This document shows positions 25,601-34,699 of a stretch of DNA of 64,000 nucleotides, piece after piece. Source of the DNA: Bactrocera neohumeralis. Its lineage: Eukaryota > Arthropoda > Insecta > Diptera > Tephritidae. Under the pieces are notes generated by a model. It ran no database searches. It was given only the letters and a program-made list of their open reading frames with translations, and was not told the DNA's origin. The stretch spans positions 18,842,017-18,906,016 of the forward strand of contig NC_065919.1 in assembly GCF_024586455.1 (NCBI RefSeq). Direction: 5' to 3'. A program made the position numbers and the translations under genes. The first letter of the stretch is position 1, and every line of letters starts with the position of its first letter.

Positions 25601-27124
25601 TTAACACGAGATCTCAAACCCGAGTGTGTGGTAAAAAGTGAACGGCGTTTTAAGGACGCCTGAGCAACCTAAACACAAGAAAACTAGTGAAATGGTCAAT
25701 TTACCAAGTTACGAAGACACTAATTGCCTCCAGGGAATCACTGACGTATCAAACTGTTCTCGTTTGTAACTTCCTCAGTTCTGTAATTTGTTGTACAACA
25801 TTGCGGAAAGCAGTGCGACGACGATTGAACGAAACCGCTACATTCCACTACGGGCGCTACGAAAGACCTCGCCACCATGCGGACAGTTGTGATGAAGTTG
25901 TCGGAGTCTAAGTCAGCGTGCTAGCATTGGAGCAGTAGTAGTTAGCGCCTAACGTCAACCGTAAGTGCTAAGGCGACAGAGACGCAACGAAATATGCAAG
26001 CGGAAACGCAATAAAAAAGCAAAACAAGAAAAAATTGCGAATTAAGAAAAAGTGGAAAACACGAGGTGAAAAAAAACGAATCGTTAATATGCTTATGCCA
26101 GCATGCCAAAGCGCTTTGACGGCTGATGGTCGCACAGAGCACAGGATACAGGACTCAGGAAGTTGTTGGTTGCAAGTTGCAGGCTGCCGGAAACCAGCAG
26201 TCGGTCTGCTCTACGCGAGAATATTTTTGTGACAATCAATATTTTATTGTGCGCTCGCCGCTTCGCTGAGTGTTGGCCGAATGTATGCGCTAAAAACTGG
26301 GGTTACAACGGGTCCACGTACCATATTTATAAATACGAGCGCACAGAAGAATATACAAGTATTCAAGTATGAATATGAACACACAAACGTTGTGGTTATT
26401 TTTATGACATTTATGTTTGTATGTATGTGTGAGTGTATGAGTTTGTGAGAGAGTTTTGGCTTACGTACACCCCCATGACCTGGTAATGTTCTAGCGTAAA
26501 TTTGAAATAGCAAATGCGACTGTCGCCCGCGATGCAACGACGATTGCACAGCTCGCCAGGATGTTGACTAACATTTAACGGTGTGGTGAAAGTAGGGTTA
26601 TTTTTGTTATTTCCACTGTTGGTATTAGGATTACTGTCAAACGTTGTGGCAGCAACAGCTGCATTTACAGCTGCTGCCTCGGCTGCCCGCGTCCATGCCG
26701 CTTCACCGACCGGATTAAATTTGCCGACTAAAGTGAAGTAATTTGCAGCATTGCTTTGACTCAATGGCGGCAGCGTGGATATTAGCGCTGAAGCTGAGGC
26801 TAGAGCCAATGCTGTTGTGCGCGGTAAGCCAGCAGCTGGTTCGGACGCGGGCGCGTATGGCGACGCGGACGCTGCAACTGTTGCCATTCTTAGCCATTGT
26901 GGGGTATTTGGAATTATTTTCCGATTTGCTGTATATGGGATTTGCGGATTTGAGGCAGTTATTGTTGTTGTTGTTGTAACAACAATTGTTGTTGTTGCAC
27001 TGGTTATTGCCGCGCTGGCATTTGTCGTTATTGCCACTGCTGCTGCTGGTGTGGCTGCAACGTTGAGTGCAGCGAGCCAAAGCAAAGTCATGGCAACGCT
27101 GTTGCCGCTTCGCGTTCGATACAT
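10430..27124 (-). CDS. Laccase-like multicopper oxidase, eight coding exons, frameshifted in exon 4
   Basis: Multicopper oxidases oxidise substrates at a type 1 copper and reduce O2 to water at a type 2/3 trinuclear cluster; insect members are secreted. Joining 26469-27124, 22925-23259, 21781-22121, 21335-21624, 19073-19259, 18790-19014, 16162-16392 and 10430-10611 gives about 815 residues if one missing base in exon 4 is allowed for. All introns are GT-AG and phases match. Copper motifs are HWHG (H283, H285), HSH (H327, H329), HPFHLHG (H685, H688, H690) and HCHYEWHLSIGM (H761, C762, H763, H767, M772). The start is preceded by AAAC and followed by a signal peptide. The N terminus before the cysteine-rich block is unusually long and Ala/Thr-rich, which recalls the less studied fly paralogues (MCO4 type) rather than cuticle-tanning laccase 2; that assignment is a guess. 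The frameshift may be an assembly error. Confidence 0.93.
10975..11575 (-). mobile_element. LINE RNase H region fragment (intron 7)
   Basis: Minus frames give RFFTNGSKLE (first RNase H motif, usually TDGSK), then FQAEVVAVKVALD, then SFWPRVECRRSSEVLVLSK and WALSNRHA, which is the RNase H to tail region of I/R1-group LINEs. Stops and deletions are present. It lies in the same orientation as the host gene. Confidence 0.6.
11600..12350 (+). mobile_element. Tc1-like relic (intron 7)
   Basis: The left end reads ACAGTATCCGACAAAACTATG, a Tc1-style terminus, and CTGACCGACAAATTTGG lies near 12340. In between, broken frames give GRPNVITAREDTKIIREYKK, the AT-hook-like GRP and second helix-turn-helix of Tc1 transposases. 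The catalytic domain is missing. The boundaries are approximate. Confidence 0.5.
12360..13290. repeat. Dispersed non-coding repeat (intron 7)
   Basis: The block around 12545-12600 (ATTAGTTATTTATTGGGG, CAAGTTTTCACCCAGTTTT) reappears in diverged form at about 27718-27770, upstream of the oxidase gene. No coding signal is supported. Its class is unknown. Confidence 0.45.
13291..15055. other. Intron 7 sequence with microsatellite
   Basis: A CATACATA/TATATACACAC microsatellite lies at about 13693-13830. A short GCCGA tandem run lies at 14141-14157. Nothing coding is supported. Confidence 0.5.
15060..15235 (+). mobile_element. Mariner catalytic-domain fragment (intron 7)
   Basis: Frame with NFTVNGL, then FQQNDAKFYTTNETINYLK and FGERL: a plus-strand equivalent of the FQQDGAT motif with D to N and other changes. 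It abuts a minus-strand copy head to head at about 15236. Confidence 0.65.
15236..15846 (-). mobile_element. Mariner-like element, GGGTGATCC family, copy 3, internally deleted
   Basis: On the minus strand, the terminus GGGTGATCC is at 15838-15846 followed by an N-terminal frame (15571-15843) with EKLTSEQHLQIAQLYYENSR and KWPTERTIRNTITDLET. The other end (15236-15350) matches 555-665 of copy 1. The middle of the catalytic domain is missing. It lies inside intron 7 in the same orientation as the host gene. Confidence 0.78.
16162..16392 (-). CDS. Multicopper oxidase exon 7 (third copper motif)
   Basis: 231 bases, residues 679-755 plus one base. The acceptor TTTGTAG (16393) and donor GTGAGC (from 16161) are clear. 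It encodes VGRLHHPFHLHGHRFIVTAL with the type 1, 2 and 3 histidines 685, 688 and 690, then DTVSIPSRGYAVVRFRAENP. Confidence 0.95.
16690..16860 (+). mobile_element. LINE endonuclease fragment (intron 6)
   Basis: The frame reads GIALIIGAEANSHRTV, matching the LLIGCDANAHH motif of apurinic-type endonucleases of I/R1-group LINEs, with a stop soon after. It is short and decayed. Confidence 0.5.
16900..17620 (+). mobile_element. LINE RNase H domain fragment (intron 6)
   Basis: Frames in sequence: WYTDGSKT near 16925-16950 (catalytic D), ERITILSDSQVALK (17092-17133), and HLIWVSGHKGIAGNELVDEL (17217-17276), the diagnostic RNase H motifs. Then YTGLCKLKKHLHNMG and CRFCDKEPETPE follow, the zinc-binding tail. 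Frameshifts separate these blocks. It is antisense to the host gene. Confidence 0.8.
17690..18005 (+). mobile_element. LINE endonuclease-domain C-terminal fragment (intron 6)
   Basis: The plus frame reads VSDWQVSLEHSFADHRHIDF, matching the SDHR-x-I motif at the end of the LINE endonuclease domain, then WDLELPINENSSETDWKKY. It ends at a stop near 18005. Confidence 0.65.
18010..18789. other. Remainder of intron 6
   Basis: An A-rich run lies near 18497-18565. No element recognised. Confidence 0.4.
18790..19014 (-). CDS. Multicopper oxidase exon 6
   Basis: 225 bases, residues 604-678 plus one base, after a minimal intron of 58 bases (19015-19072). It encodes INNLSFVFPSYPPLTQP, a cysteine-containing stretch (AHCRGNRLCPC), and GSVVELILVDE, the strand that leads into the third copper motif. 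The donor is GTAAGT from 18789. Confidence 0.92.
19073..19259 (-). CDS. Multicopper oxidase exon 5
   Basis: 187 bases, residues 542-603 plus one base. The acceptor CTCACCAG (19260) and donor GTATGT (from 19072) are clear. It encodes FLNHPNGSCG, then HCISELESLEQDEIL, then HQFFLAFHNFPVPN and NGNYYHFA, which fits domain 2 to domain 3 of insect laccase-like proteins. There are no stops. Confidence 0.9.
19655..21290 (+). mobile_element. RTE-like LINE, endonuclease to early reverse transcriptase (intron 4)
   Basis: A non-LTR retrotransposon fragment, antisense to the host gene. In order: endonuclease residues DAKIVLGDFNVRRAKNIFG and GTTVGKFSLHG (about 20000-20090), GPNIVSDYYFVGAKIRTRL (20270-20320, SDHY-type motif), a basic linker, EGFKTGAYSC (20700), LPAELIKYGGEEL and DWNLCVLCPIHKQG (20940-21080), YCGISLVNIAYKIL (fingers motif), and CGFKTGKSTTDQIF (21210-21243). 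It stops before the YADD catalytic box, 45 bases short of the exon 4 donor. Several frameshifts and stops are present. Confidence 0.88.
21335..21624 (-). CDS. Multicopper oxidase exon 4, with one-base frameshift
   Basis: 290 bases, which should be 291. The first part reads IERHNMSIIASDSYDLKP in phase with exon 3. From about 21570 the family sequence continues in the next frame as FDTIISNAGERYDFVVF and YWIRVRGMG, ending YVSGV in phase with exon 5. The break lies at the CCGTACCC run (21566-21573 complemented); one extra G there would bridge the frames. The acceptor TTCCAG and donor GTGAGT are intact, as is everything downstream, so an assembly or sequencing error is at least as likely as a mutation. 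Confidence 0.92.
21781..22121 (-). CDS. Multicopper oxidase exon 3
   Basis: 341 bases, residues 331-444. The acceptor TTTTTCAG at 22122 joins in frame to give HSHSGHHKVNGQYGALIVRD. The end of domain 1 and start of domain 2 are visible: YILIADWMHTYG, then SVLINGRG, then VLPGKRYRFRLINS, all family-typical. The donor is GTATTT from 21780. Confidence 0.94.
22925..23259 (-). CDS. Multicopper oxidase exon 2 (first cupredoxin domain)
   Basis: 335 bases, residues 219-331. The acceptor is CACACAG at 23260 and the donor GTGAGT from 22924. It encodes the cysteine block ACGRC, then CYTPQCILADG, NRQLPGP and the first two copper motifs, HWHGQ (283-287) and FYHSHSG (325-331), which supply type 2/3 ligands. 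All four histidines are present. Confidence 0.95.
23940..24712 (+). mobile_element. Jockey-like LINE C-terminal fragment (intron 1)
   Basis: In order: HPCIHLLVVEPPPCNIKWS (24038-24095), LNTIYSAAINTF, then the frame at 24217-24591 with ETRVTLAQLRSGYRSRL and a Cys/His block, CRACNESSHDTSNLFVCPA. These are the hallmark C-terminal sequences of Jockey-clade elements. The final segment THLTPFALWSK-x-VEA is repeated at 24590-24712 in diverged form, so the 3' end is internally duplicated. Confidence 0.8.
24720..26468. other. Remainder of intron 1
   Basis: No element clearly recognised. Small frames around 25687-25911 and 26035-26232 lack motifs. Confidence 0.4.
26469..27124 (-). CDS. Multicopper oxidase exon 1
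   Basis: 656 bases, residues 1-218 plus two bases. The start codon at 27122-27124 has a good insect context (AAACAATG). A hydrophobic segment, MTLLWLAALNVAAT followed by an alanine run, is a signal peptide. It is followed by about 160 residues rich in Ala, Thr, Asn and Ile, partly encoded by GTT/AAC triplet repeats around 26957-26998. The exon closes with the family-conserved block ELCNRRCIAGDSRICYFKF and YQVMG. I chose the donor GTACGT at 26468 rather than GTAAGC four bases further on, because only it keeps frame into ACGRC of exon 2 and restores the expected MG-x-AC-x-C pattern. Confidence 0.88.
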
Positions 27125-28410
27125 TGTTTTGGGGCCAACGGCAGCGATTTATTTCTCTAAACGAACGAATCGTTAAATCCGCGCACTTACTCATTCACTT
27201 TGCACCGCTCACAGTGCAGAAATAACACTAAAAGCTGTTGGGCGGCAAGCAGCGCCCTTTTAGCTGCGGATTTGCTTGTGGCATGCCTTAGCTAATGTGC
27301 TTTCGCATACAACGGTACATGCGCTGGGCAATAAAATAGTATCGTATGCAATCCGTTTGTTTGCGATCTCTTGTAATAAAAATAACTTTACGACTTTGCG
27401 GAACTTCGTGTTATAAGTTACATAGCGTAAAGTGAGGTTAAATTTGATCGGAAATTGAGAGGAAGGTGTCAAATATTGATTCAGAGTTAGAAAAGGGTTT
27501 TATTTCTACTGTTAAGTAAACTTTCGCATATTGCAAGTGAAGGTTGAAGTATCCAAAAAAGACGTCACATGTCGGTTTGTTGACTTAAATCGCGGATAAT
27601 CAAAGAAGGTTTGCCATTAAAGGTATTTTGTAACTTGCAAAACTTAATGACAGGGAAATTCCTTCAGCTGCTGGCAAAACTTTATATTAAGTTATATAGA
27701 TTTGAGGTAAAATCCTAATATTAGTTATATTAAGGCCCTGTCAAGTTTTCGTCCAACTTTATCCATTTTAGACAGACTTAGGATGAGAAACCTCTTTTGA
27801 ACGCCGTAATATGTCGAAGAAAACCTTGCAATACGTCACTTTATGCCATAGCCCCCGAGACCAATGAATTGATAGCTGCGGGAAGTGGAAGACATTTCGG
27901 TATCAATCGCCAGTGTTCAGTGGGCACACAAAAAGTAACTTTGTCGGGTTCCAGGTATATCTATAACAACAGATACACCTTGCATGTCCATTTGCAATGA
28001 ACTACATATTAAATTGAGAAAATATCGTACCTGAGTTACAATCAGTAACCACATAAATGTCAAACGCATCCAACGAATGGGTTTCTTCACAGTTTCTTCG
28101 AGACATTGCTGTGACGACACTATGACGATGCGGTAAGAACTTTTCGTCTTCTCACCTGCAAAACAAAAAAAAAAAAAAAAATAGAAATAGAAATAGAGCA
28201 CTAAATTAATTTGTCAAAAAAAAAATACATACATATGTTAAATTCTTCAAAATTTTACATCTTGTTTTGAATTTCATTCATTAATATTTCCACATTTATT
28301 GTTACTTTTTCTCACTGTGTATGGTGTGTGACTTCGATAAATTGAGATCTTGAGCCCAATGGTAGGCAACGCTTTATCAAAGCTTCTGCTAAGTGTTTCA
28401 TGCATAGTTA
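27125..28410. other. 5' flank of the multicopper oxidase
   Basis: Includes its probable 5' UTR on the minus strand, beginning upstream of 27125 (start not determined). A diverged copy of the repeat seen at 12545-12600 lies at about 27718-27770, and a poly-A run at 28160-28180. No TATA box or initiator can be assigned with confidence. Confidence 0.4.
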
Positions 28411-29190
28411 ATAGGTCAATTGAAAAGTCCCGGCTGACCATAGTAAAATACGTTTTTCTACCATTTTTTTTTTGTTTTTAACTGAGTTCCCTGCATGGGT
28501 GATTGCAGGGACCCTCCAACTTTTCCATAAAATTTTTGAAGTAAGATTTGTCCTTTGCTTCAAATAGGGCTTAGTTTCGGCGCTCACATCTTCATTCGTA
28601 GCAAATTTCGTCCCAGGGAGCATTTTTTTGAGATCTGAGTATATAAAATAGTCGCTGAGGGCGAGATCTGCAGTATACGATGGATGTGAAAGCGAATCGA
28701 AGCCCAGGACATGGCGTTTTCCCATCGTTTTTACTAACTTGTGACACGGTACCCTGGCTTGGCCAAACAGCATCTTAATTTTTCTTCAAATGCGGTCATT
28801 TTAAGCTATTTCGCCCTTCAAACGGTTCACTAAAGCCATGTAACAGGCGGTCTTTATGGTCCTTACCTTTTTGAACGTAGACAATAAAAACCTTCTCAAA
28901 ATATGAAGCAATTAACCTTGTCAGTCGTCTGTTATACAATATTTTTCCAAGCCCAAGATATTGAGCGAGTTCATTGTGTGTAGTCCAATCGGATGATTGT
29001 CGATTGGACCGCGGAGTGAAAAGATGGAGTATGATTCAGCCATTGTCACATATCGACTCAAAAACTCGGGTTCATTACGCTTGGATATCTCCAAACACTG
29101 CTTTGAATCTTCAGCTCGTCGTAGTTTTTGGTCAAAAGTGATCTCGAGCAGCACCCACTTTTCACAGAGCTCTCTTATACCCAAATGATC
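28411..29190 (-). mobile_element. Decayed mariner element (DETW/SPDLAPSD type)
   Basis: The minus frame at 28921-29184 gives RRAEDSKQCLEISKRNEPEF and RYVTMAES, matching the region before and at the first catalytic motif of Mos/irritans-like mariners. The frame at 28408-28773 gives GFDSLSHPSYTADLALSDYF and LKKMLPGTKF, the segment after the second aspartate. The right-hand end near 28411 reads GGTCAATTGAAAAGTCCCGG, probably the terminal repeat. The helix-turn-helix half is missing. Confidence 0.7.
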
Positions 29191-29640
29191 GTGAATAATA
29201 TGATGTAGAAGTTTCAGTTGATATCTTTGAAGTGTCTGCTATCTGGAACAACTTAACTCAACGTATCCAAAATTAATTTGTGAATTTTTTTGATATTTAC
29301 GTTGATAACAATCTATTTCATCATTCATCATCTTCGGCGCTCATTTCACTACGTCTAAATTTAGCATATCAATTCTTGAGGGTTGGTTTAGCTGAGGCAA
29401 GTGTAAAAATCGTGATGAAGCCGAGTTTTTGCTTCAACTGTTTTATTGTTTCTTCAAAAAGCAGTATTTTATCAACATGCGATAGTAAATTTTATGAATT
29501 TTTTCACTATAATAAATGTTACTGCATTCAAAATGGTATAATGCGTAAACTAATAATCCGACAATTGTATTAGATAGATTTAATACTAGTAGCGCCATGT
29601 ATGTGTGAGGATGGAGGCTTTTGAAAAGACCTGTTTCCAT
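29191..29640. other. Unassigned sequence
   Basis: The 97-residue frame at 29280-29573 has no recognised motif. Confidence 0.35.
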
Positions 29641-30140
29641 AATTCTCCTGAGAAGCGTACTTTTCGGAAAAGTTTCAATAATAAAATAATTAGTAGCTGT
29701 TGGTCTTTATATACGCGGCCTTGTCCCTCAGTTTTTAAGACATCGATCTGAGTTTTGACCACGTTCTTTGCTCCTAACGAAGCTACGCTTCTGTCGGAAC
29801 CACATATAGCTGTCATTCAAACGGATCGATCGAAATTAAGTTCTTGTAAGGAAAGTTTTTTATTTGACAAGATTTATTCATGAAGGTTGGCATGAATTAT
29901 TGTCCAAGGCAATGGTGCAATGTCAAAGCAAACTATTCAGGTTGCTGCCTTTGAAACTGACTTTTCAAAAAATTGTTTTTGTATCGGAACTTTTTTGTTT
30001 GACAAAGGTGTCTTCAGGAATTTTGGTATGGATTATTGCCAAAAGTAACGGTATCATCAAATTGTTCATATCGGACCACATAACCTATACCTGCCATACA
30101 AGCTGTTCTGACCAAAATCTGGTTATAGATTATTTAATTT
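29641..30140 (+). repeat. 153-bp dispersed repeat family
   Basis: Plus orientation. Contains GTCCCTCAGTTTTTAAGACA, CATATAGCTGTCATTCAAAC, a TTTTTTATTTGACAAGAT block and CATGAATTATTGTCCAAGGC, all shared with 59640-60305 and 61811-62425. Confidence 0.6.
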
Positions 30141-31738
30141 AAATCCTTGTCAAAACATTTTTTCTTTAATTTATAACTTCAAACTTAAACTACAAACAAA
30201 ACGCCATAAGTGCTCTTATTTCAATGGCCAGCGCTTCCATATTTATGCTCCATATAGAATATTGTGCTGATCATTGTGCGCCGGTTTTAGTTTTGATAGC
30301 TTTGCAACATCGGCGGTTTGATAAGAAGATGCAAGCGTTGCATTCAAAGCATCAACATATACACACTTCAAAATGCATACATATGTACAAGTATCTACAT
30401 AAACGCATATGAACATTGTATAGCGAATGATATTCAAGTATGGGCACTGATTTGATGGCGCGGCTTATATGAAAATGAAAAATGTGGCAAATTGAAAAAA
30501 AGCGGTTTATAAACATTCACACACAAGTGGCTTAATAAATATGCAAGCAAACATATGCACATTTGACACATATAAATACATATATAATAATATGAAGTAA
30601 ATATATAAAATTTTTAAACCTGTGTGTAGCAGTGGAGTTAGTATAAATTTCGGAGAATTTGTACGGAAATGTGTGAATGGGTAAGAAATAACGAGTTTTT
30701 GAGATTTGAAATCCATATATAATCTTAAAGACCCTAATATCGAACCATTTTTATGCTCTTCCTCTAACATTTGTTACTTTTTATGCCAAGTGAGCATACC
30801 ACATTTTTAAGGTATTGAGAATTTTTATGGTAAGGCTCAGTTGTTGTCGAATATTCAAACCTTGGTAACTAGCGAATCGAAAAAGGTAACTGGCGTAAAT
30901 CGCAAAGACGAGCATAATCTCCACTTAATTTAGACTAGCAAGCGATCATACAATTTTAAAGAGCTAACCACATACTTTCTTGTAATGAATTCAAGCTATC
31001 CAGATTGTTGCTTTCTATAATAGATTTTTTGGATAAGAGTGCAGAGTCAAAACTGAGCAGTGACGAACAACAAAGTGACATTCTGTAAAATAATGCTAAG
31101 GTGTTTGTTAAGGTTTTAACTCAGAATATCTCTTAATTATAGTATGGGCCTTCTTTATTTATTCAAAAAGTTTAAGAATGAGCTTTCTGAGGGCAAACAG
31201 AAATGTCTCTATATAATAAAGACGAGAGGACAAAGCCTTGCAAATATAACGAGTAAACAAATGCGGATTTTCGGGCTCTTGAAGCAGCACCACTTCGACA
31301 AACCAAAATCATACGGTGAAACTGGGCTTGAGGCCGGAAATTTATACTGATGTGATAGATATCCCAATGGTTTGGTTACGGCTGCTGTAGTTCTGGGCTT
31401 GAATGGGTGTTAGAAGAAGTCCTTAAAGTGAGAATTATTGTTGGAAGAGGACAATACTTTACTTGGCTAATTGGTGAGGTTATTTTGAGCACGGCTTGTA
31501 TTTTGAAGGAGTTTCAGAAAATATATCTGGAAGTTTAATACAAAATTATGAGGCTGTGTTGGTCATCCTCGATGGCCGGTCTATATATATTCATTTCAAT
31601 TATGAGGCAATGAGACAGGCTCGACGTCACTTCGGGTAAGATATTATATTTGACTTTATTAATGAACTTGGGCCATATTGGCAATTCGACCAAGAAAATT
31701 TGATCCATAAGAAGTTAAACACGATGTCAGTAGAGAAG
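30141..31738. other. Intergenic sequence with microsatellites
   Basis: CATATACA-type simple sequence occurs at 30355-30412 and 30535-30605. No gene or recognised element is supported. Confidence 0.45.
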
Positions 31739-31799
31739 AATGGAACAATGGTTCTGTGGCCGACAGTTTCAATGGCAAAGTCTACATATTAGCCGTCCG

Positions 31800-32430
31800 A
31801 TTAAGGGTTGAAATAGGAGACTTCTTTTATAGTAATCCATATTATGAAGATAGCTTCAAACTGACTGATTACAATTCCGTCTTCCGTCTCGCGTGAACTT
31901 CTACACATGACTCCATCCTCCATCAAAGCTCCGTCAGGATCGAGAAGGACCTCTCCGAGCCGTTCGATACCAAACGACGTTTTAGACAAGACGACTCCAT
32001 ATCGTGCGACTTCTTCAATCTGTTGCTGGAGACAATAAATCGAGCTGCAGAGCTGAATCGAGCAGGTACTATCTTCTATAATCATTAGCCTCAATAACCG
32101 CGCCGTTAGTTCCACTTTTTGCTTAATGGAGAAAGAAGCGAAGCAAATGGGTCTGGTTGTGAACGAGGCCAAGTTCAGCAAATTAATAGACAGCGGCTGA
32201 GCTGGCTAAGTCATGTCGTCCGAATGGATGAAAACGTTCCAGCTCTGAAAGTATTCGACGCAGTACCCGTTGAGAAGCAGAGAAAGAGGAAGATCTCTAC
32301 TCCGTTGGAAAGACCAGGTGGAGAAGAACCTGGCTTCACTTGGAATCTTAAAATGGCACCATATAGCGAAAAGGAAGAACGACTGGCGCGTTGTTGAAAA
32401 CTGGGCTATAACCGCTTAAGCGATGCTTTG
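31800..32430 (+). mobile_element. RTE-like LINE 3' portion, internally deleted (copy A)
   Basis: Plus frames read GSRRTSPSRSIPN and ATSSICCWRQ (reverse transcriptase middle), MEKEAKQMGLVVNEAK, then jump to RQRLSWLSHVVRMDENVPAL. The tail ends with AAGAAGAAGA. A stretch at 31894-31917 is the reverse complement of the sequence near 19678-19700 at the 5' side of the same family, so the 5' end appears inverted. The equivalent in copy B is 34700-35375. Confidence 0.75.
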
Positions 32431-33739
32431 TCAGTAAAGAAGAAGAAGATATGTGAACATTCGCTTTGTTCGCCCGATTAGTTAAATGCGGTGCTTCTTA
32501 AAGCCAAAATATACTGAGAGGTTCCAGATAATCCTTAGTGCGGCAAACTCTATATGTGTAAGGTTTCAGTTTTTGCTTTAACTGAAACCTAAAGTCAAGT
32601 ACATCAATTAGAAATCTGTTGGTTCAAACAATCATATAAACCCATCAGTTTTTTTGGCGACGGATATTAAGATAATAATATACTATTCATATCTTTGGGA
32701 TAATTAAAGTGCCACTTTAAAATCACTTTGTCTACTGAGAAAAGTCTTGGAGGATGAAAGCTGAACATGTGCCAAGATTTCGGACCATAAAATACAAAAA
32801 ATTATACTCGTCTAATTTTTGTCCTCCGAAAGCTTTATATTACATGTGAATATGATGCTTCTTCAAGGCGCAATATATTTGGAGCTTCCAGCTTGTCCTT
32901 AGAGAGGCAAACTCTGTGCATGAAAGGTTTCAGTTTTCAAGTCTAGTACTTCAGTTGGAAGTCTGACGGTTAAAACTGTCGTCCAAATGCACCAGATTCT
33001 CTTATGATATATAAATATGAAGGGAAGAGTATATTGTCGATACTTTTGATCAACTAGCGATACATCGAAATCAGCTTGCTCAAGGAGAAGAGTCTGAGTA
33101 GATGTAAACTGAAGATACATACATCAATATCAAACCACCATCAACACACAAAATATTGTACTTGTCAATTTTGGGTCTTTAGAAAGCCGCATATTTCATA
33201 GTGCTTAGCATCTCAGTGGGTCCGCCAGCACATTTGTAAGTTCTATAACGTACCTTCTTTCAAAATATGCTTCTCACACTAAGCCTCGAACAAACCTTGG
33301 AATTCCGCTCAGCAACGTATGCATATCAACGCAGAGGCATATACTTATGTAAGTATAAGAATCTATATTATAAAATATATTATATATAAGTTTGTAACTA
33401 TGTTTGTATGTATGTGTATAAGAACAACGGTTGCTTATTGAAAGCAAAAAGAATGGCAGCAGAAGAAGAATCATAAAGGCATCAACAGTTTATCTCGAAG
33501 CATGCAAAGTAAATGAGGTTGGCGGCGGGTTAAGCACGCGGCTGCATTCAAGCGAAAACTTCTGCGCACACATGCAAACTTAAACAAATACTACTACACA
33601 CATGCATGACACTACCACTGTATGTATGCATATGTGTGTGTGTGGATGTGTTTGCTGGCTTATAACATGAAAAGTGAAATTCATTATTAGAAAAGTTGCA
33701 CATTTTTTCGTTTAAGTTAAATAAATAAATTCTCACTTG

Positions 33740-34345
33740 TGGTTTCTTTTTAATTCTCCCGTTCGTTCGTTCGTTCTTTTTCGTTCTTCCTTTATTCCGC
33801 TTTTGTTGTTTTTCTTTCGCTTTTGCACAAATGACCTACTTTCAATGCAGAAGCGGGACAAACACACCGACCACCATGCATCCACGCACACACACATACA
33901 TACGGCTGATTCTCCGTTATAACTGCAACATTTGTTCGAATGATTCTGCGGCGCGCGGCCACTTGGCGTTCGGGGCGCGTCTCCCGTGCGCATTTGGCTG
34001 GCGTACGCGTGCAGCTGGAAAATTTCTATTGTTGCTAAAGTGTGTGAATTTGCTGCTGGCTCTCTCGTTGTTCTTGTTGTAATGTTGTTTTTAGTCTACA
34101 ACAAAAACAAAACCGTCACGTTTGCAGAAAATTGCAATAAGCGAGTTCTTTTGTTATTTATAGCTGATTTTAATAAAACTGTTTGCCAGTTATTTATTGT
34201 ATGTCTCCCCATGTGTGTGCGTGTATGTATGTGTGTTTATGTGTAATGCGCTGAGCGATTGCGTTAACCTAATTTCTAGCGTCTTGCTCCTCCATTCAGG
34301 CTCTTTGATGCTGTTGGCGCGCAGGATTGGCAAGTGTCAAGGTGA
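33740..34345 (+). promoter_or_regulatory. Possible 5' exon with splice donor (copy A)
   Basis: A GC-rich island (33945-34020) is followed by TGTCAAG then GTGAGT at 34336-34348, a consensus donor on the plus strand. The same block recurs at 38730-39345 in copy B. No open frame is convincing. This could be a non-coding first exon, but there is no independent support. Confidence 0.2.
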
Positions 34346-34544
34346 GTTTAACGGCTCAGGTGTGTTTATGTGTTTGTTTGTATGCATATACATATCTACA
34401 TATATTGAAATGGTGGTAGTCAATTGGCTTCTCACTAAGTTGAGGCGTTTGTGGTATTATTAAAATAAGCCGCTTTGGTGGTTGCGCCAATATAAACATT
34501 CAGAATGTTGGAAAAGGTTTTCGGTGATAATTTTTTGTCGCGAG

Positions 34545-34644
34545 NNNNNNNNNNNNNNNNNNNNNNNNNNNNNNNNNNNNNNNNNNNNNNNNNNNNNNNN
34601 NNNNNNNNNNNNNNNNNNNNNNNNNNNNNNNNNNNNNNNNNNNN
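34545..34644. other. Assembly gap (100 N)
   Basis: Exactly 100 ambiguous bases, a conventional scaffold gap of unknown size. It separates the two copies of the duplicated segment. Confidence 0.99.
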
Positions 34645-34699
34645 TGGAACAATGGTTCTGTGGCCGACAGTTTCAATGGCAAAGTCTACATATTAACCG

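Larger units (their letters stand above)
31739..34544. repeat. Duplicated segment, copy A
   Basis: Matches 34645-39541 along its full length, apart from two insertions in the other copy and about 40 extra bases here at 32935-32980. In 33736-34544 against 38731-39541 I count only about five differences by eye, so divergence is around 1 percent. It ends exactly at the N gap, inside a mariner reading frame that continues after the end of copy B. Confidence 0.88.

Noticed and set aside
26715..27194. Overlapping open frames on both strands over oxidase exon 1 (78-159 residues)
   Set aside because: They are shadows of the Ala/Thr/Asn-rich exon; the low-complexity triplets keep other frames open. 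No domain is present and only the minus frame joins to the conserved exons.
33733..33993. Frame MRTGDAPRTPSGRAPQNHSN and its duplicate at 38679-38987
   Set aside because: It is preserved in both copies only because the copies are nearly identical; the C-terminal parts differ by frameshift and there is no domain.
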